64,000 nucleotides of DNA. Source: Agromyces badenianii (GTDB lineage Bacteria > Actinomycetota > Actinomycetes > Actinomycetales > Microbacteriaceae). Made by a program: the position numbers and the translations under genes. The notes beneath the pieces are model-generated. The model did no database searches, had not been told where the DNA came from, and saw only the letters and a list, made by a program, of their open reading frames with translations. The stretch spans positions 1,240,001-1,304,000 of the forward strand of contig NZ_CP028913.1 of the NCBI RefSeq assembly GCF_003070885.1. The letters run 5' to 3'. Of this stretch, positions 36,516 to 46,453 are shown piece after piece. Every line of letters begins with the position of its first letter. Within the stretch, counting starts at the first letter, position 1.

Positions 36516-38108
36516 ATGAGTGCTCAGGTGCCACCCTCGCTTCACCTCGCTCCGTCCCCATCGACCAAGCTCTACCGGCAGGAGCTCCACCGGGGAGTGG
36601 GCTCGTTCGCCTCGTTCGCGGCGAGCTTCTCCTTCGTCTCGATCCTCACCACCGTGTTCCAGCTCTTCGGGCTCGGCTTCGGAATCGGCGGGGCCGCGTT
36701 CTTCTGGACGTGGCCGATCGTCTTCGCAGGACAGCTGTTGGTGGCTCTCAACTTCGCACAGCTCGCCGCGAGCTGGCCGATCGCCGGCTCGATCTTCCAG
36801 TGGGCGAGCAGACTCGCCGGGACGACGTTCGGGTGGTTCACCGGCTGGGTGATGATCGTCGCGCAGACGCTCACCGTCGCCGTCGCAGCGATCGCCGTAC
36901 AAGCTGTGCTCCCTGCCATCTGGGACGGCTTTCAGATCGTGGGCGGCCCGACGGCCGACCCGTCGCTGGCGTCCGCCACCGGGGCTCAGAACGCGGTGCT
37001 GCTCGGCGTCATTCTTCTCGTGATCACGACGGTGTTCAACATTCTGAGCGTGCGCATCATGGCCCTCACCACCAGCGTCGGCGTGCTGATCGAAATTGTC
37101 GGGGTGGTTGTGCTGGTAGCCGCGCTCATGCTGCTGCCCGCCCGAGACGCGTCGATCGTCTTCACCACTGAGGGCGCCGGCCCGACCGATGACCCCTACA
37201 TCTGGGCCTTCCTCGCATCATCGCTCATGGCCGCCTACGTGCTCGTCGGCTTCGACTCGGCGGGGGAGCTCGCCGAGGAGACCCACGCCCCGCGCAAGAC
37301 CATTCCCCTGGCGATCATTCGCGCGGTCGTCGTCTCCGGACTCGGCGGAGCGCTGCTGATCATCGCCGCTCTCGTCGCGGCACCGAGTCTGAGCGACGGC
37401 AACCTCGCGGGCGGCGGCATCGCCTATGTGGTCACCGAGCGCGTGGGCCCGGTCTTCGGCCGGCTCCTGCTCGTGGCCGTCGCGGTGGCGGTCTTCGCCT
37501 GCACCTTGGCGGTACAGACATCCGGTTCGCGGATGGTGTTCTCGATGGCCCGCGAACGCGCGCTGCCGTTTTGGCGCACCCTGGCCACGGTGTCGCCACG
37601 CACGGGCACTCCGATCGCCACGAGCATCGTGATCGGCGTGGGCGCGGCCCTCGCGTTGGCGGTCAACTTCGGCCAGAGCGCGATCTTCACCGCGCTGTCG
37701 AGCCTGTGCATCGCGATGCTGTACCTGGCTTATCTGGGCGTGACGGTACCGCTGCTCATGCGTCGGATCGCGCTCCGCGGCCAGACCTTCCCGCCCGGCG
37801 TCGACGAAGACGGCAAGTGTCTCTTCACCCTCGGCCGTTGGGGGATTCCGCTCAACGTGCTCGCGGTCGTCTTCCAAGTCGGCATGGTCGTGAACCTCGT
37901 CTGGCCACGCGCCGAGATCTACGACCTCACCGGCACGACATGGTGGCTGCAGTGGAGTGCGCTGCTGTTCATCGGCGCCACGCTCGCCGTCGGCTTCTTC
38001 GTGCACCGCCGCAATCACGCCCGCGATGGTGCGATCCAGCTCGGACACCTCCCGGCGACGGCGGTTCTCACCAGCGCCCCCGGCGACGCTGTCGCCGTGA
38101 ACGCCTAG
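36516..38108 (+). CDS. APC-family permease of the urea carboxylase operon
   Basis: 530 residues with about 12 transmembrane helices. N-terminal ELHRGVGSFASFAASFSFVSILTTVF is the TM1 region of amino acid-polyamine-organocation transporters, and FDSAGELAEETHAPRKTIPLAI near 248-269 is the conserved cytoplasmic loop motif. Homologs in this operon type are labelled urea carboxylase-related permeases; the substrate may be urea, an amide or a guanidine-like compound. ATG 36516 has GGAAGG 10 bases upstream. First gene of the operon; 68 bases to the next. Confidence 0.88.
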   Translation: MSAQVPPSLHLAPSPSTKLYRQELHRGVGSFASFAASFSFVSILTTVFQLFGLGFGIGGAAFFWTWPIVFAGQLLVALNFAQLAASWPIAGSIFQWASRLAGTTFGWFTGWVMIVAQTLTVAVAAIAVQAVLPAIWDGFQIVGGPTADPSLASATGAQNAVLLGVILLVITTVFNILSVRIMALTTSVGVLIEIVGVVVLVAALMLLPARDASIVFTTEGAGPTDDPYIWAFLASSLMAAYVLVGFDSAGELAEETHAPRKTIPLAIIRAVVVSGLGGALLIIAALVAAPSLSDGNLAGGGIAYVVTERVGPVFGRLLLVAVAVAVFACTLAVQTSGSRMVFSMARERALPFWRTLATVSPRTGTPIATSIVIGVGAALALAVNFGQSAIFTALSSLCIAMLYLAYLGVTVPLLMRRIALRGQTFPPGVDEDGKCLFTLGRWGIPLNVLAVVFQVGMVVNLVWPRAEIYDLTGTTWWLQWSALLFIGATLAVGFFVHRRNHARDGAIQLGHLPATAVLTSAPGDAVAVNA

Positions 38109-38176
38109 GCGCACCCGCACCATCTCCCGTGCCGCCACCCGTGCGAGCGGCATCCCTGACAGAAAGCGACGGCACC

Positions 38177-39025
38177 ATGCCTTCGATAGCCGACGACCAT
38201 CTCACCGACAGCGTTCTCGCTGCCCGCGCCGACGCCCGCGCGCAAGCGGAGCGCACCGCCGACTACATGCCGTACCGACCGGCGTCCACCTCCCCGTTCG
38301 CCCCTGAGGGCATCGAATCGGCCACCCTGACCTGGGCGGAGACCGTTGCCCCCGGAGGGTACACGCACAAGATCGTCGCCCGCGGCACCCGCATCCGCCT
38401 CGACGACCCGACAGGGGACGCGTGCGCCCACGTCATCCTCTTCAACGCCCTCGAGCCGAGCGAACGGTTGAACGTCGCCGACACCATCAAGATCCCTTGG
38501 CAGGCCTACCTCGGCACCGGCCACCCGCTGCTCTCCGGCGATGGTCGAGCACTGGCAACCATCACCGGAGACACCTCCGGCCGACACGACACCTTCTGCG
38601 GTACCACCACCGACGAAGCCAGTATCGCGAAATACGGATCCGCCGACCCTGAGGGGCCCGCCCCATCAGGCCGGTCCCGGTTTCTCCTCGCAGCCTCCAA
38701 ACACGGACTCACCGGCCGCGATCTTCCGCCCAGCATCTCCTTCTTCCAGGGCGTCCACGTCGAACCCGACGGGACGCTCACCTTCCAGGGCAGCGCCGGC
38801 CCCGGCTCCCATGTCGAGCTCGTCGCCGAGCTCCCGCTCCTGGTGCTCATCGTCAACGTCCCTCATCCGTTGGACCCCGCCGCCGACTACCTGGTCGGCC
38901 CCCTTCGGGTGCACGCCTGGCCAGGCAAGCCCACCCTGCCCGGCGACCCCCAGTTCGCGGCGACCCCTGAAGTGAACCGCGCCTACCTCAACTCGATCGA
39001 CTACGCGGAGGCCCGAGGGCTATGA
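38177..39025 (+). CDS. Urea carboxylase-associated protein UAAP1 (DUF1989)
   Basis: 282 residues of the DUF1989 family. Core motifs ETVAPGGYTHKIVARGTRIRLDDPTGDACAHVILFNA near 56-92 and DTFCGTTTDE near 137. Paired UAAP1/UAAP2 genes accompany urea carboxylase in many bacteria; work on other species assigns related DUF1989 proteins to carboxyguanidine deimination (recollection), which would make guanidine the true substrate of the pathway. A GTG at 38141 could extend it by 12 residues. ATGA overlap with the next gene. Confidence 0.88.
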   Translation: MPSIADDHLTDSVLAARADARAQAERTADYMPYRPASTSPFAPEGIESATLTWAETVAPGGYTHKIVARGTRIRLDDPTGDACAHVILFNALEPSERLNVADTIKIPWQAYLGTGHPLLSGDGRALATITGDTSGRHDTFCGTTTDEASIAKYGSADPEGPAPSGRSRFLLAASKHGLTGRDLPPSISFFQGVHVEPDGTLTFQGSAGPGSHVELVAELPLLVLIVNVPHPLDPAADYLVGPLRVHAWPGKPTLPGDPQFAATPEVNRAYLNSIDYAEARGL

Positions 39026-39771
39026 CGACAACGACCACCACCCATGGCAGTGGAATGCGGCGCATCCAGTCCACCGTGCCCGTGGGCGCCCAGTACACCG
39101 TCGACACCATCCTGGACCCGGCCGGGCCCCTTGCCGACGGTTCGCTGGTCAGCGATCAGACGGTGGCGCCGCTCGCGCCCTGGTCTGCCGTGCTGCGCGC
39201 CGGCCAAATCCTCACCATCGTCGATGTCGGCGGCAATCAGTCCGCCGATTTCCTCGTCTACAACGCTCATGACACCGACGAACGGTACTCGGCCACCGAC
39301 ACTCTTGCCTGGCAGGGCAACGCCTACCTTCGCGAAGGGTCCGTGCTCCGGTCGAACCTCGGCCTCCCGCTGATGACGGTCACCGGCAACGAGATCGACC
39401 GGCAGGACACCATCGGCGGGGCCTGTTCGAAGGAGTCCAACACCCTCCGGTACGGGTTCCACACCGAGCACCAGCATGGTTGCCGGGAGAACTTCCTCGT
39501 CGAAGCCGCGCGCCACGGACTCGGCGCTCGCGATCTCGTCTCCAACATCAACTGGTTCATGAACGTCCCCGTCGAGGCAGATGGCGCCCTCGGCATCGTC
39601 GACGGGATGTCTGCGCCCGGGAAGCGGGTCGCGCTGCGCGCCGAGATGGACGTGCTGGTGATCGTCTCCAACTGCCCCCAGATGAACAACCCCTGCAACG
39701 ACTTCAACTGCACGCCCCTTCGGATGATCGTCACCGACACGCTCGCCATGACCGGACCGGAGAACGCATGA
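39022..39771 (+). CDS. Urea carboxylase-associated protein UAAP2 (DUF1989)
   Basis: 249 residues, paralog of the preceding protein. WSAVLRAGQILTIVDVGGNQSADFLVYNA near 53-81, DRQDTIGGACSKESN near 126-140, and the Cys-rich end NCPQMNNPCNDFNCTPLRMIV near 215-235, whose Cys residues are family-typical and may bind metal. UAAP1 and UAAP2 probably work as a heteromer. Translationally coupled on both sides. Confidence 0.88.
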   Translation: MTTTTTTHGSGMRRIQSTVPVGAQYTVDTILDPAGPLADGSLVSDQTVAPLAPWSAVLRAGQILTIVDVGGNQSADFLVYNAHDTDERYSATDTLAWQGNAYLREGSVLRSNLGLPLMTVTGNEIDRQDTIGGACSKESNTLRYGFHTEHQHGCRENFLVEAARHGLGARDLVSNINWFMNVPVEADGALGIVDGMSAPGKRVALRAEMDVLVIVSNCPQMNNPCNDFNCTPLRMIVTDTLAMTGPENA

Positions 39772-42700
39772 ACCACGCCTTCGACACCCTCCTCATCGCC
39801 AACCGGGGGGAGATCGCACGGCGGATCATCCGCTCTGCGAGAACGTTGGGTCTGCGCACGGTCGCGGTGTATTCGGATGCCGACCGTGCGGCACCGCACG
39901 TACGCGAAGCCGACGAGGCGGTCCGCCTGGGGCCGGCGCCGGCACGCGAGTCGTACCTGGACATCGAGAAGATTCTCGAGGCGGCCAACCGTCTCGGTGT
40001 TGGTGCGATCCACCCCGGATACGGCTTTCTGTCGGAGAACCTCGACTTCGCCCGCCGGATCGAAGCCGCGGGCATCAGCTTCATCGGCCCTACCGTCGAC
40101 CAGATCGCCGCATTCGGTGAGAAGCACGCTGCACGGAAGCTCGCAGCCCTCGCCGGCGTTCCCATGCTGGCCGGCACGGGCCTGCTGTCATCCGCCGAGG
40201 AAGCAGTCGCCGAAGCAGAACGCATCGGCTTGCCCGTGATGCTGAAAGCCACCGGCGGCGGCGGAGGTATCGGCATGCAGGCATGCGCCACTGTGGAGGA
40301 GGTGCGTGAGGCGTACGACCGGGTGGCCCGGCTGGGGGAGAAGAACTTCGGCTCCGCCGGCGTGTTCCTCGAGCGACTGGTGCGCACGGCCCGTCATGTC
40401 GAGGTTCAGCTGTTCGGCGCCGGCGATGGCCGTGTCGCGGTCATCGGGGACCGCGACTGCTCACTCCAGCGCCGCAACCAGAAGGTCATCGAAGAGGCCC
40501 CCGCGCCCGCCCTCCCCGACGTCGTCCGCCGACAGTTGCACGATTCCGCCCGGTCTCTCGCCTCTTCAGTGTCGTACCGCTCTGCGGGCACCGTCGAGTT
40601 CGTCTACGACCCGATACGGGAAGAGGCATCCTTCCTCGAAGTGAACACACGCCTCCAGGTCGAGCACCCGGTCACGGAGGAGGTTTACGGGGTCGACCTC
40701 GTCGCGATGATGCTGCGCCTCGCCCGCGACGGCGCCGACGGCATCGACCCGACCATCTTCACCGCCCCGTTCGAGCCCATCGGCCACGCGTTCGAGGCGC
40801 GGGTCTACGCGGAGGATTCCGCGAAGAACGGACTGCCGAGCTCCGGCCTGGTCACACAGGCGATCTTCCCGGGCTATGGCGCACCCGACCTCAGCGGGGT
40901 CCGTATCGACGGGTGGATCGAGACCGGGCTGGAGGTCTCTCCGTACTACGACCCGATGCTCGCCAAGGTCATCGCCGCAGCTCCTACCCGCGACGCGGCC
41001 CTCGACCTGCTCCGCGAAGGCCTCGACGCCAGCCGAATCGACGGGGTCGTCACCAATCTCGGACTACTCCGTTCGCTCACCGACGAGACGACCCTGCGGG
41101 TCGCCACTCACTCGACCTCCACGCTGGACGCGACAGCAGATCCGGATCCCCGCATCGACGTCCTCGACTCCGGCGCGATGACCACCGTCCAAGACCTCCC
41201 CGGTCGCATCGGGTACTGGCAGATCGGCGTCCCGCCGAGCGGACCCATGGACGCCGTCTCGTTCACCGAGGCGAACCTCGCCGTCGGCAACCCCGCAGGT
41301 GCTCCCGGACTCGAGATCACGGCAACCGGCCCCACCCTCCGGTTCAGCGCGCCCGCCTTGATAGCGCTGGCCGGGGCACCGACCTTCGCGACCCTCGACG
41401 ACGAACCGGTTCCAATGTGGGAACCGGTCGAAGCCGCCGCCGGCAGCGTTCTGACGATCGGCACCCTCACCGGCCCGGGCCAGCGCGCATACCTCGCTGT
41501 TCGTGGCGGGATCGACGTCCCGCTCTATCTCGGCAGCGCGTCCACATTCACGCTGGGGGGTTTCGGCGGCCACGCCGGGCGTGCTTTGCTCCCCGGTGAC
41601 GTACTGCGGCCTGGGTCACCGGACTCCGACGCGCCTCACCCGGCATTCGCCGCGGGCACCCGGCTGGGACTGATCGGCGGACCCACGCCGCCCGACCGCC
41701 GCCCGGCGATAACCTCCACCTGGCAGATCGGCGTCACCGAAGGTCCCCACGGCGCCCCCGACTTCTTCACCCGCGCCGATATGGACGTCTTCTACGCCAC
41801 GGACTACGTGGTGCACTACAACTCCGCTCGCACCGGGGTCCGCCTCGACGGCCCGCGACCGGAGTGGGCCCGCGAAGACGGCGGCGAGGCCGGCCTTCAC
41901 CCGTCCAACATCCATGACAACCCCTACGCGGTCGGGGCCATCGATTTCACCGGCGACACCCCGATCATCCTCGGCCCCGACGGCCCGAGCCTCGGCGGAT
42001 TCGTCTGCCCCGCCGTCGTCGGCAGCGGCGAGTTGTGGAAACTCGGCCAGCTGCGACCGGGCGACACGATCCGATTCGTGCCCGTGCGGGAGGCCGACGC
42101 CGCTGACTTGGTCCACCACCGCTCATCCTTCACTGTGCGCAGCTCCGGCGGAGACGGCGACGACGGGGTCATCGACCGACTCGAGGCCGACGACAAGCGC
42201 CCCTCTGTGACGTACCGGCGTGACGGCGACGACAACCTCCTCGTCGAGTACGGGGACCTCACCCTCGATCTCGGCCTCCGCATGCGTGTGCACGCCCTGA
42301 TGACGAAACTGAACGAGGAATCGCCGAAGGGAGTCGTGGAACTCACCCCCGGCATCCGCTCACTCCAGATTCACACCGATTCGCTGGAGCTGAAAGCAAC
42401 AACGCTGGCGGGGATGCTGCGGGAGATCGAGGAGGACATCCCTGCTACTCACGAACTCGTCGTGCCGTCGCGCACAGTGCGCCTCCCGCTCTCGTGGGAC
42501 GACCCGGCGACACACCTCGCCATCGAGCGGTACATGAACGGCGTGCGCGCCGACGCCCCGTGGACGCCCTCGAACATCGACTTCATCCGCCGCATCAACG
42601 GGCTCGACTCGGTCGCCGACGTTCTCAAGACCGTCTTCGACGCCACATACCTCGTGCTCGGCCTGGGCGACGTCTACCTGGGAGCGCCGGTCGCAACGCC

Positions 42701-43421
42701 GCTCGACCCGCGCCACCGCCTCGTCACCACGAAGTACAACCCGGCCCGCACCTGGACGGCCGAGAACTCGGTCGGCATCGGCGGCGCCTACATGTGCATC
42801 TACGGCATGGAAGGACCGGGCGGGTACCAGTTCGTCGGGCGTACCGTACAGGTGTGGAACCGCTTCCGCCGCGGCGGGCTGTTCGCCGAGAACCCGTGGG
42901 CGCTGCGGTTCTTCGACCGCATCGAGTGGTACCAGGTCGGAGCCGACGAACTCCTCGAGCTCCGTGCTGAGACCGACGCAGGTCGAGGCGACTTCCAGAC
43001 CGAAGAAGGAACCTTCGCGATCGCGGAATATCAGCAGTTTCTCGCCGACAATTCCGAGTCGATCACCGAGTTCCGTGCCATCCAGGCACGTGCGTTCAGC
43101 GAGGAGAAAGACCGCTGGCGTGCCTCCGGCGAGTTCGACGTCCGGCCGGATGCGAAAGAGGCCCCGCCGGCTGACGCGGTTGTACTCGCCGAAGGCGCCA
43201 CCGGCGTTTCCGCACCGTTCACCTCCACCGTGTGGCAGGTCGCCGTCGAACCCGGCCAGGCGGTGAGGGTGGGGGAGAAATTGATGTCGCTCGAGGCGAT
43301 GAAGATGGAATCGTCTGTGCTCGCCACCTCGGATGGCGTCGTCGGCGAGATCTACGTTCGCCCCGGGGACCAGGTCACACCTGGCCAGATCCTTCTGTCG
43401 ACCATCGGAGCCGCATCATGA
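39768..43421 (+). CDS. Urea carboxylase, biotin-dependent
   Basis: 1217 residues. N-terminal biotin carboxylase (LLIANRGEIARRIIRSARTLG, ATP-grasp KATGGGGGIGMQACAT near 155, EVNTRLQVEHPVTEE near 290) to ~450; then KipA-like domain (DSGAMTTVQDLPGRIGYWQIG) to ~790; KipI-like domain (ELTPGIRSLQIHTD) to ~1040; and a C-terminal biotinyl domain with EAMKMES, the biotin lysine being residue 1179. This is the full architecture of urea carboxylase, converting urea (or guanidine) with ATP and bicarbonate to the N-carboxy product. Host biotin ligase is needed in trans. Coupled by ATGA to both neighbours. Confidence 0.95.
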   Translation: MNHAFDTLLIANRGEIARRIIRSARTLGLRTVAVYSDADRAAPHVREADEAVRLGPAPARESYLDIEKILEAANRLGVGAIHPGYGFLSENLDFARRIEAAGISFIGPTVDQIAAFGEKHAARKLAALAGVPMLAGTGLLSSAEEAVAEAERIGLPVMLKATGGGGGIGMQACATVEEVREAYDRVARLGEKNFGSAGVFLERLVRTARHVEVQLFGAGDGRVAVIGDRDCSLQRRNQKVIEEAPAPALPDVVRRQLHDSARSLASSVSYRSAGTVEFVYDPIREEASFLEVNTRLQVEHPVTEEVYGVDLVAMMLRLARDGADGIDPTIFTAPFEPIGHAFEARVYAEDSAKNGLPSSGLVTQAIFPGYGAPDLSGVRIDGWIETGLEVSPYYDPMLAKVIAAAPTRDAALDLLREGLDASRIDGVVTNLGLLRSLTDETTLRVATHSTSTLDATADPDPRIDVLDSGAMTTVQDLPGRIGYWQIGVPPSGPMDAVSFTEANLAVGNPAGAPGLEITATGPTLRFSAPALIALAGAPTFATLDDEPVPMWEPVEAAAGSVLTIGTLTGPGQRAYLAVRGGIDVPLYLGSASTFTLGGFGGHAGRALLPGDVLRPGSPDSDAPHPAFAAGTRLGLIGGPTPPDRRPAITSTWQIGVTEGPHGAPDFFTRADMDVFYATDYVVHYNSARTGVRLDGPRPEWAREDGGEAGLHPSNIHDNPYAVGAIDFTGDTPIILGPDGPSLGGFVCPAVVGSGELWKLGQLRPGDTIRFVPVREADAADLVHHRSSFTVRSSGGDGDDGVIDRLEADDKRPSVTYRRDGDDNLLVEYGDLTLDLGLRMRVHALMTKLNEESPKGVVELTPGIRSLQIHTDSLELKATTLAGMLREIEEDIPATHELVVPSRTVRLPLSWDDPATHLAIERYMNGVRADAPWTPSNIDFIRRINGLDSVADVLKTVFDATYLVLGLGDVYLGAPVATPLDPRHRLVTTKYNPARTWTAENSVGIGGAYMCIYGMEGPGGYQFVGRTVQVWNRFRRGGLFAENPWALRFFDRIEWYQVGADELLELRAETDAGRGDFQTEEGTFAIAEYQQFLADNSESITEFRAIQARAFSEEKDRWRASGEFDVRPDAKEAPPADAVVLAEGATGVSAPFTSTVWQVAVEPGQAVRVGEKLMSLEAMKMESSVLATSDGVVGEIYVRPGDQVTPGQILLSTIGAAS

Positions 43422-45121
43422 CCCACCCCACCGCCGTCGACCGCGTGCACGCCGCCTACCGCCGCCTCCGCGACATCGACCGACCGGAGATCTGGATCAG
43501 CCTCCGAGACATGGACGACGCCCTCGCCGAGGCCGCATCCATCGATGCCCGCGTCGCCGCAGGCGAGGATCTTCCTCTCGCCGGAACGGTCGCCGGCATC
43601 AAGGACAACATCGACGTCGAGGGGTTCGACACCACCGCCGCAGCCCCCAGTTTCCGCTACCGACCCGATAACGACGCCACCGCGGTGCGCCGACTGCGCG
43701 AGGCCGGGAGCGTGATCATCGGGAAGACCAACCTCGACCAGTTCGCCACCGGTCTCGTCGGCTCCCGCAGTCCCTACGGCGCCGTCCGGAATGCCTGGCA
43801 TCCGGAGCGCATCTCCGGCGGATCCAGCTCCGGCTCCGCCGTCGCCGTCGCCCTGGGCATCGTCGACATCGCGCTCGGCACCGACACTGCCGGCTCCGGC
43901 CGGGTGCCCGCCGCATTGAACGGGATCATCGGCGTGAAGCTCACCCGGGGCCGAATCCCCACCACGGGCGTCGTCCCCGCCTGCCGTACCCTCGACTGCG
44001 TCACCGTCTTCGCCCGCGAACTCGGCACAGCGCGACAGGCAGCTGAGCTCCTCGCCGGTCCCGACGGTATCGACCCGCTGGCCCGCACTGCCGAGGAAGC
44101 AGCGCAGCACGCGGCTGGTGCCGCGCTGTCGGCCCGTCCTCGCGTCGGCATCCCCACGGCCGACCAGCTGGACGGCCTCGCTCCCGGCTGGGCGGACGCC
44201 TTTCACGCCGCCGCACGCCGCCTGGCCGACACCGGCGTCGAGGTCGTCGAGGTGGATGTCTCCCCACTGCTGAAGGCCGCCGAGATGCTCTACAACGGGG
44301 CGTTCGTCGCCGAGCGGTACGCCGCGGTGGGCGCCCACATAGACGGGCACCGGGAACTCATCGGTACCGACCTCGACCCGTCCGTTGCGGCGATCATTCT
44401 CGGCGGCGCCGAGAAGACCGCCGTCGAACTCTTCCTGGATCGGGAGAGACTCGACCGGCTCGGAGCTGTCGCCCGCACCGCCCTCAGCGGGTGCGACGCG
44501 CTGCTCACGCCGACCACGACGTGGCACCCGACGCTCGAGGCGCTCGCGGCCGACCCGATCGGCGGCAACAGCCGGATGGGCCGGTACACGAACTTCGCCA
44601 ATCTGCTCGACTTCGCCTCCACCGCGATTCCCGCCGGAACAGTGGACGGTCTTCCGTTCGGGGTGATGATCACCGCCGCCGCCTTCCGCGACCTCGCCGT
44701 CCACCAGCTTGCCGAGCGTCTGCTCGCACCCGCCATTGAGATCCTCGTCGTCGGCGCCCATCTCACCGACCAGCCGCTCAACCACCAGCTCGTCGCCGCC
44801 GGTGGCTCCTTCGCCCGGACCGTCCAGACCAGTGCCGATTACGCCCTGTTCGCTCTCGACACGACACCCCCGAAGCCCGGCCTGCTTCGGGTCGCGACCG
44901 GCGGTGCCGCTGTCACGGGGGAGGTGTGGTCGCTGCCGGCTGCCGGATTCGGCAGCTTCGTCGCCTCACTCCCGGCGCCGATGACCATCGGGCGCGTGTC
45001 TCTCGACGACGGGCAGGCCGTCCCGGGATTTCTCTGCGAACCGGTAGCGACGGAGGGGGCGGAGAACATCAGCCGTTATGGCGGTTGGCTCGCCTGGCAG
45101 CGCGCCAGGGCCCTGTCGTAG
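43418..45121 (+). CDS. atzF: Allophanate hydrolase
   Basis: Hydrolyses allophanate to ammonia and CO2. 567 residues. Amidase-signature triad: Lys in AGIKDNIDVEGF near 65, Ser in GGSSSGSAVAVALG near 135 and the nucleophile Ser in LGTDTAGSGRVPAAL near 158. The C-terminal ~130 residues (VVGAHLTDQPLNHQL...) are the allophanate hydrolase C domain that completes the reaction. Overlaps the carboxylase stop. With no urease in the window, this is the urease-independent route. Confidence 0.94.
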   Translation: MTHPTAVDRVHAAYRRLRDIDRPEIWISLRDMDDALAEAASIDARVAAGEDLPLAGTVAGIKDNIDVEGFDTTAAAPSFRYRPDNDATAVRRLREAGSVIIGKTNLDQFATGLVGSRSPYGAVRNAWHPERISGGSSSGSAVAVALGIVDIALGTDTAGSGRVPAALNGIIGVKLTRGRIPTTGVVPACRTLDCVTVFARELGTARQAAELLAGPDGIDPLARTAEEAAQHAAGAALSARPRVGIPTADQLDGLAPGWADAFHAAARRLADTGVEVVEVDVSPLLKAAEMLYNGAFVAERYAAVGAHIDGHRELIGTDLDPSVAAIILGGAEKTAVELFLDRERLDRLGAVARTALSGCDALLTPTTTWHPTLEALAADPIGGNSRMGRYTNFANLLDFASTAIPAGTVDGLPFGVMITAAAFRDLAVHQLAERLLAPAIEILVVGAHLTDQPLNHQLVAAGGSFARTVQTSADYALFALDTTPPKPGLLRVATGGAAVTGEVWSLPAAGFGSFVASLPAPMTIGRVSLDDGQAVPGFLCEPVATEGAENISRYGGWLAWQRARALS

Positions 45122-45165
45122 TGCGTTTCCTGTCAAAGTGCCGCGATGTTGCCGAGAGTGAGAGC

Positions 45166-45891
45166 ATGGAAATCATGAACTCCGCACCACCGCCCAGCAG
45201 AGCCGGCCGTCCCCGCGCCAGCGCTGAGAACCTCAACACACGGGTCTCTTCCCGGCAGCAGATCCTCGATGCCGCCGCCGCACTGTTTTCGGAGGCGGGA
45301 TTCTCCGGATCATCGACGCGTGCGATCGCAGACCGGGTCGGCATTCGCCAGCAGTCGCTCTACTACCATTTCGCGGGGAAGGACGACATCCTCGCCGAAC
45401 TGCTCAGCGGATCCGTACGCCCCAGCATCGATTTCGTGGAGGGAATCGAGGCGTGGGTGCCCGACGAGCTCAGCCCGGCGGGTGCGTTGTTCGCCCTCGC
45501 CAGCATCGACGCGCGCACGCTCCGCCGCACCCCGCACAACATCGGCACCCTCTATCTCATGCCCGAGATACAGGACCCACGGTATGACGCGTTCCGCAAT
45601 CAGCGTCGTGAATTGCGGGCGATCTACGGACGGCTGGGGGCTGCCGCCGCCCACCCTGATGTCACCGGCACCATCACTGAGGAACGCATCGGCGCGATCC
45701 TCATCCAGCTCACCGAAGTCGTCATCCAGTTGCGGCGCGACGACCAAGGCGCAACGGGTGACGACGACGCCACGATCGCTGCGTCCTGTCTCCGCGTACT
45801 CGGGCTGTCGACAGCCGAGATCTCGGCGGCGCGCGAGGAAGCCGATCGGATCACCGCCCTCGTGCAGCGATCCGCCGCGCAACCGGCCTGA
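45166..45891 (+). CDS. TetR-family regulator of the urea operon
   Basis: 241 residues. Helix-turn-helix SSRQQILDAAAALFSEAGFSGSSTRAIADRVGIRQQSLYYHFAGKDDILAELL near 25-77 is a textbook TetR DNA-binding domain. Start is ATG 45166 with GAGAG upstream; GTG 45121 would add 15 residues and overlap atzF. Its place at the operon end, and a half palindrome at 45130, suggest it represses the operon through the 36467 palindrome. Inducer unknown; allophanate or a substrate amide would be natural guesses. Confidence 0.85.
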   Translation: MEIMNSAPPPSRAGRPRASAENLNTRVSSRQQILDAAAALFSEAGFSGSSTRAIADRVGIRQQSLYYHFAGKDDILAELLSGSVRPSIDFVEGIEAWVPDELSPAGALFALASIDARTLRRTPHNIGTLYLMPEIQDPRYDAFRNQRRELRAIYGRLGAAAAHPDVTGTITEERIGAILIQLTEVVIQLRRDDQGATGDDDATIAASCLRVLGLSTAEISAAREEADRITALVQRSAAQPA

Positions 45892-45970
45892 CTGCCGCTG
45901 AAGGGCAGGTTGCGCGGCGAAGAGCGCCACCGAAGCGCTCGCGGCCTCGGTGAGGACCGGGGGCATCCGC

Positions 45971-46453
45971 TCAGCCGCCCTGCCCGGGCAAGGCGCTGAC
46001 CGAAACGAGCGAGCCGGCCTCGTCGCACGCGCCCGCAACGTCGCCCACGGCGCGTTGGAACTGCGTGTTCTCGTAGCCGATGCCGCCTGAAGCGAGCGCT
46101 TGTTGCGCGTCCTTGATGGCCGGTGACACGTCGGTACCTCCGACGACCATGTACCTCCAGCCGTCCTCGATGGCCGCCACCCGTGATGAGTACTCGACAT
46201 CATCGATGAGTCCCTGGTCGTGCTCCCAGTCGGAGCGATACCGGATGCCCTCGAGCGCGCTCACCTGACCGCACAGGTGGGGCGCGTCGGCGTCAGGCAG
46301 CATGAGCTCGGAGTCGGCGGGAGGCTGCGTCGTCGCCGGTGCGGACTTGGACGTCGGTGCGCTTGCTCCAGGGTTCGACGTGCAGGCGCTCAAGGCAAGC
46401 GCCAGCACGCTCAGTGTGATCACCAGCGGCGCACGTTCGATCGCGTGGATCAT
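45971..46453 (-). CDS. Secreted lipoprotein of unknown function
   Basis: 160 residues. Signal peptide with lipobox: LVITLSVLALALSAC, Cys at about residue 24, followed by a Ser/Thr/Pro/Ala linker to ~45. The mature part (HLCGQVSALEGIRYRSDWEHDQGLIDD...) has two further Cys residues that could pair. It would be anchored outside the membrane. ATG 46453 overlaps the stop of a small upstream frame. Lies downstream of the two-component pair, all on the minus strand. Confidence 0.8.
   Translation of the reverse strand: MIHAIERAPLVITLSVLALALSACTSNPGASAPTSKSAPATTQPPADSELMLPDADAPHLCGQVSALEGIRYRSDWEHDQGLIDDVEYSSRVAAIEDGWRYMVVGGTDVSPAIKDAQQALASGGIGYENTQFQRAVGDVAGACDEAGSLVSVSALPGQGG

Noticed and set aside
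35819..36517. A 232-codon minus-strand gene covering the DUF4190 region
   Set aside because: Its N-terminal two thirds is an out-of-frame reading of the DUF4190 gene and its upstream DNA; only the last ~60 residues are distinct, and they are listed as a remnant.
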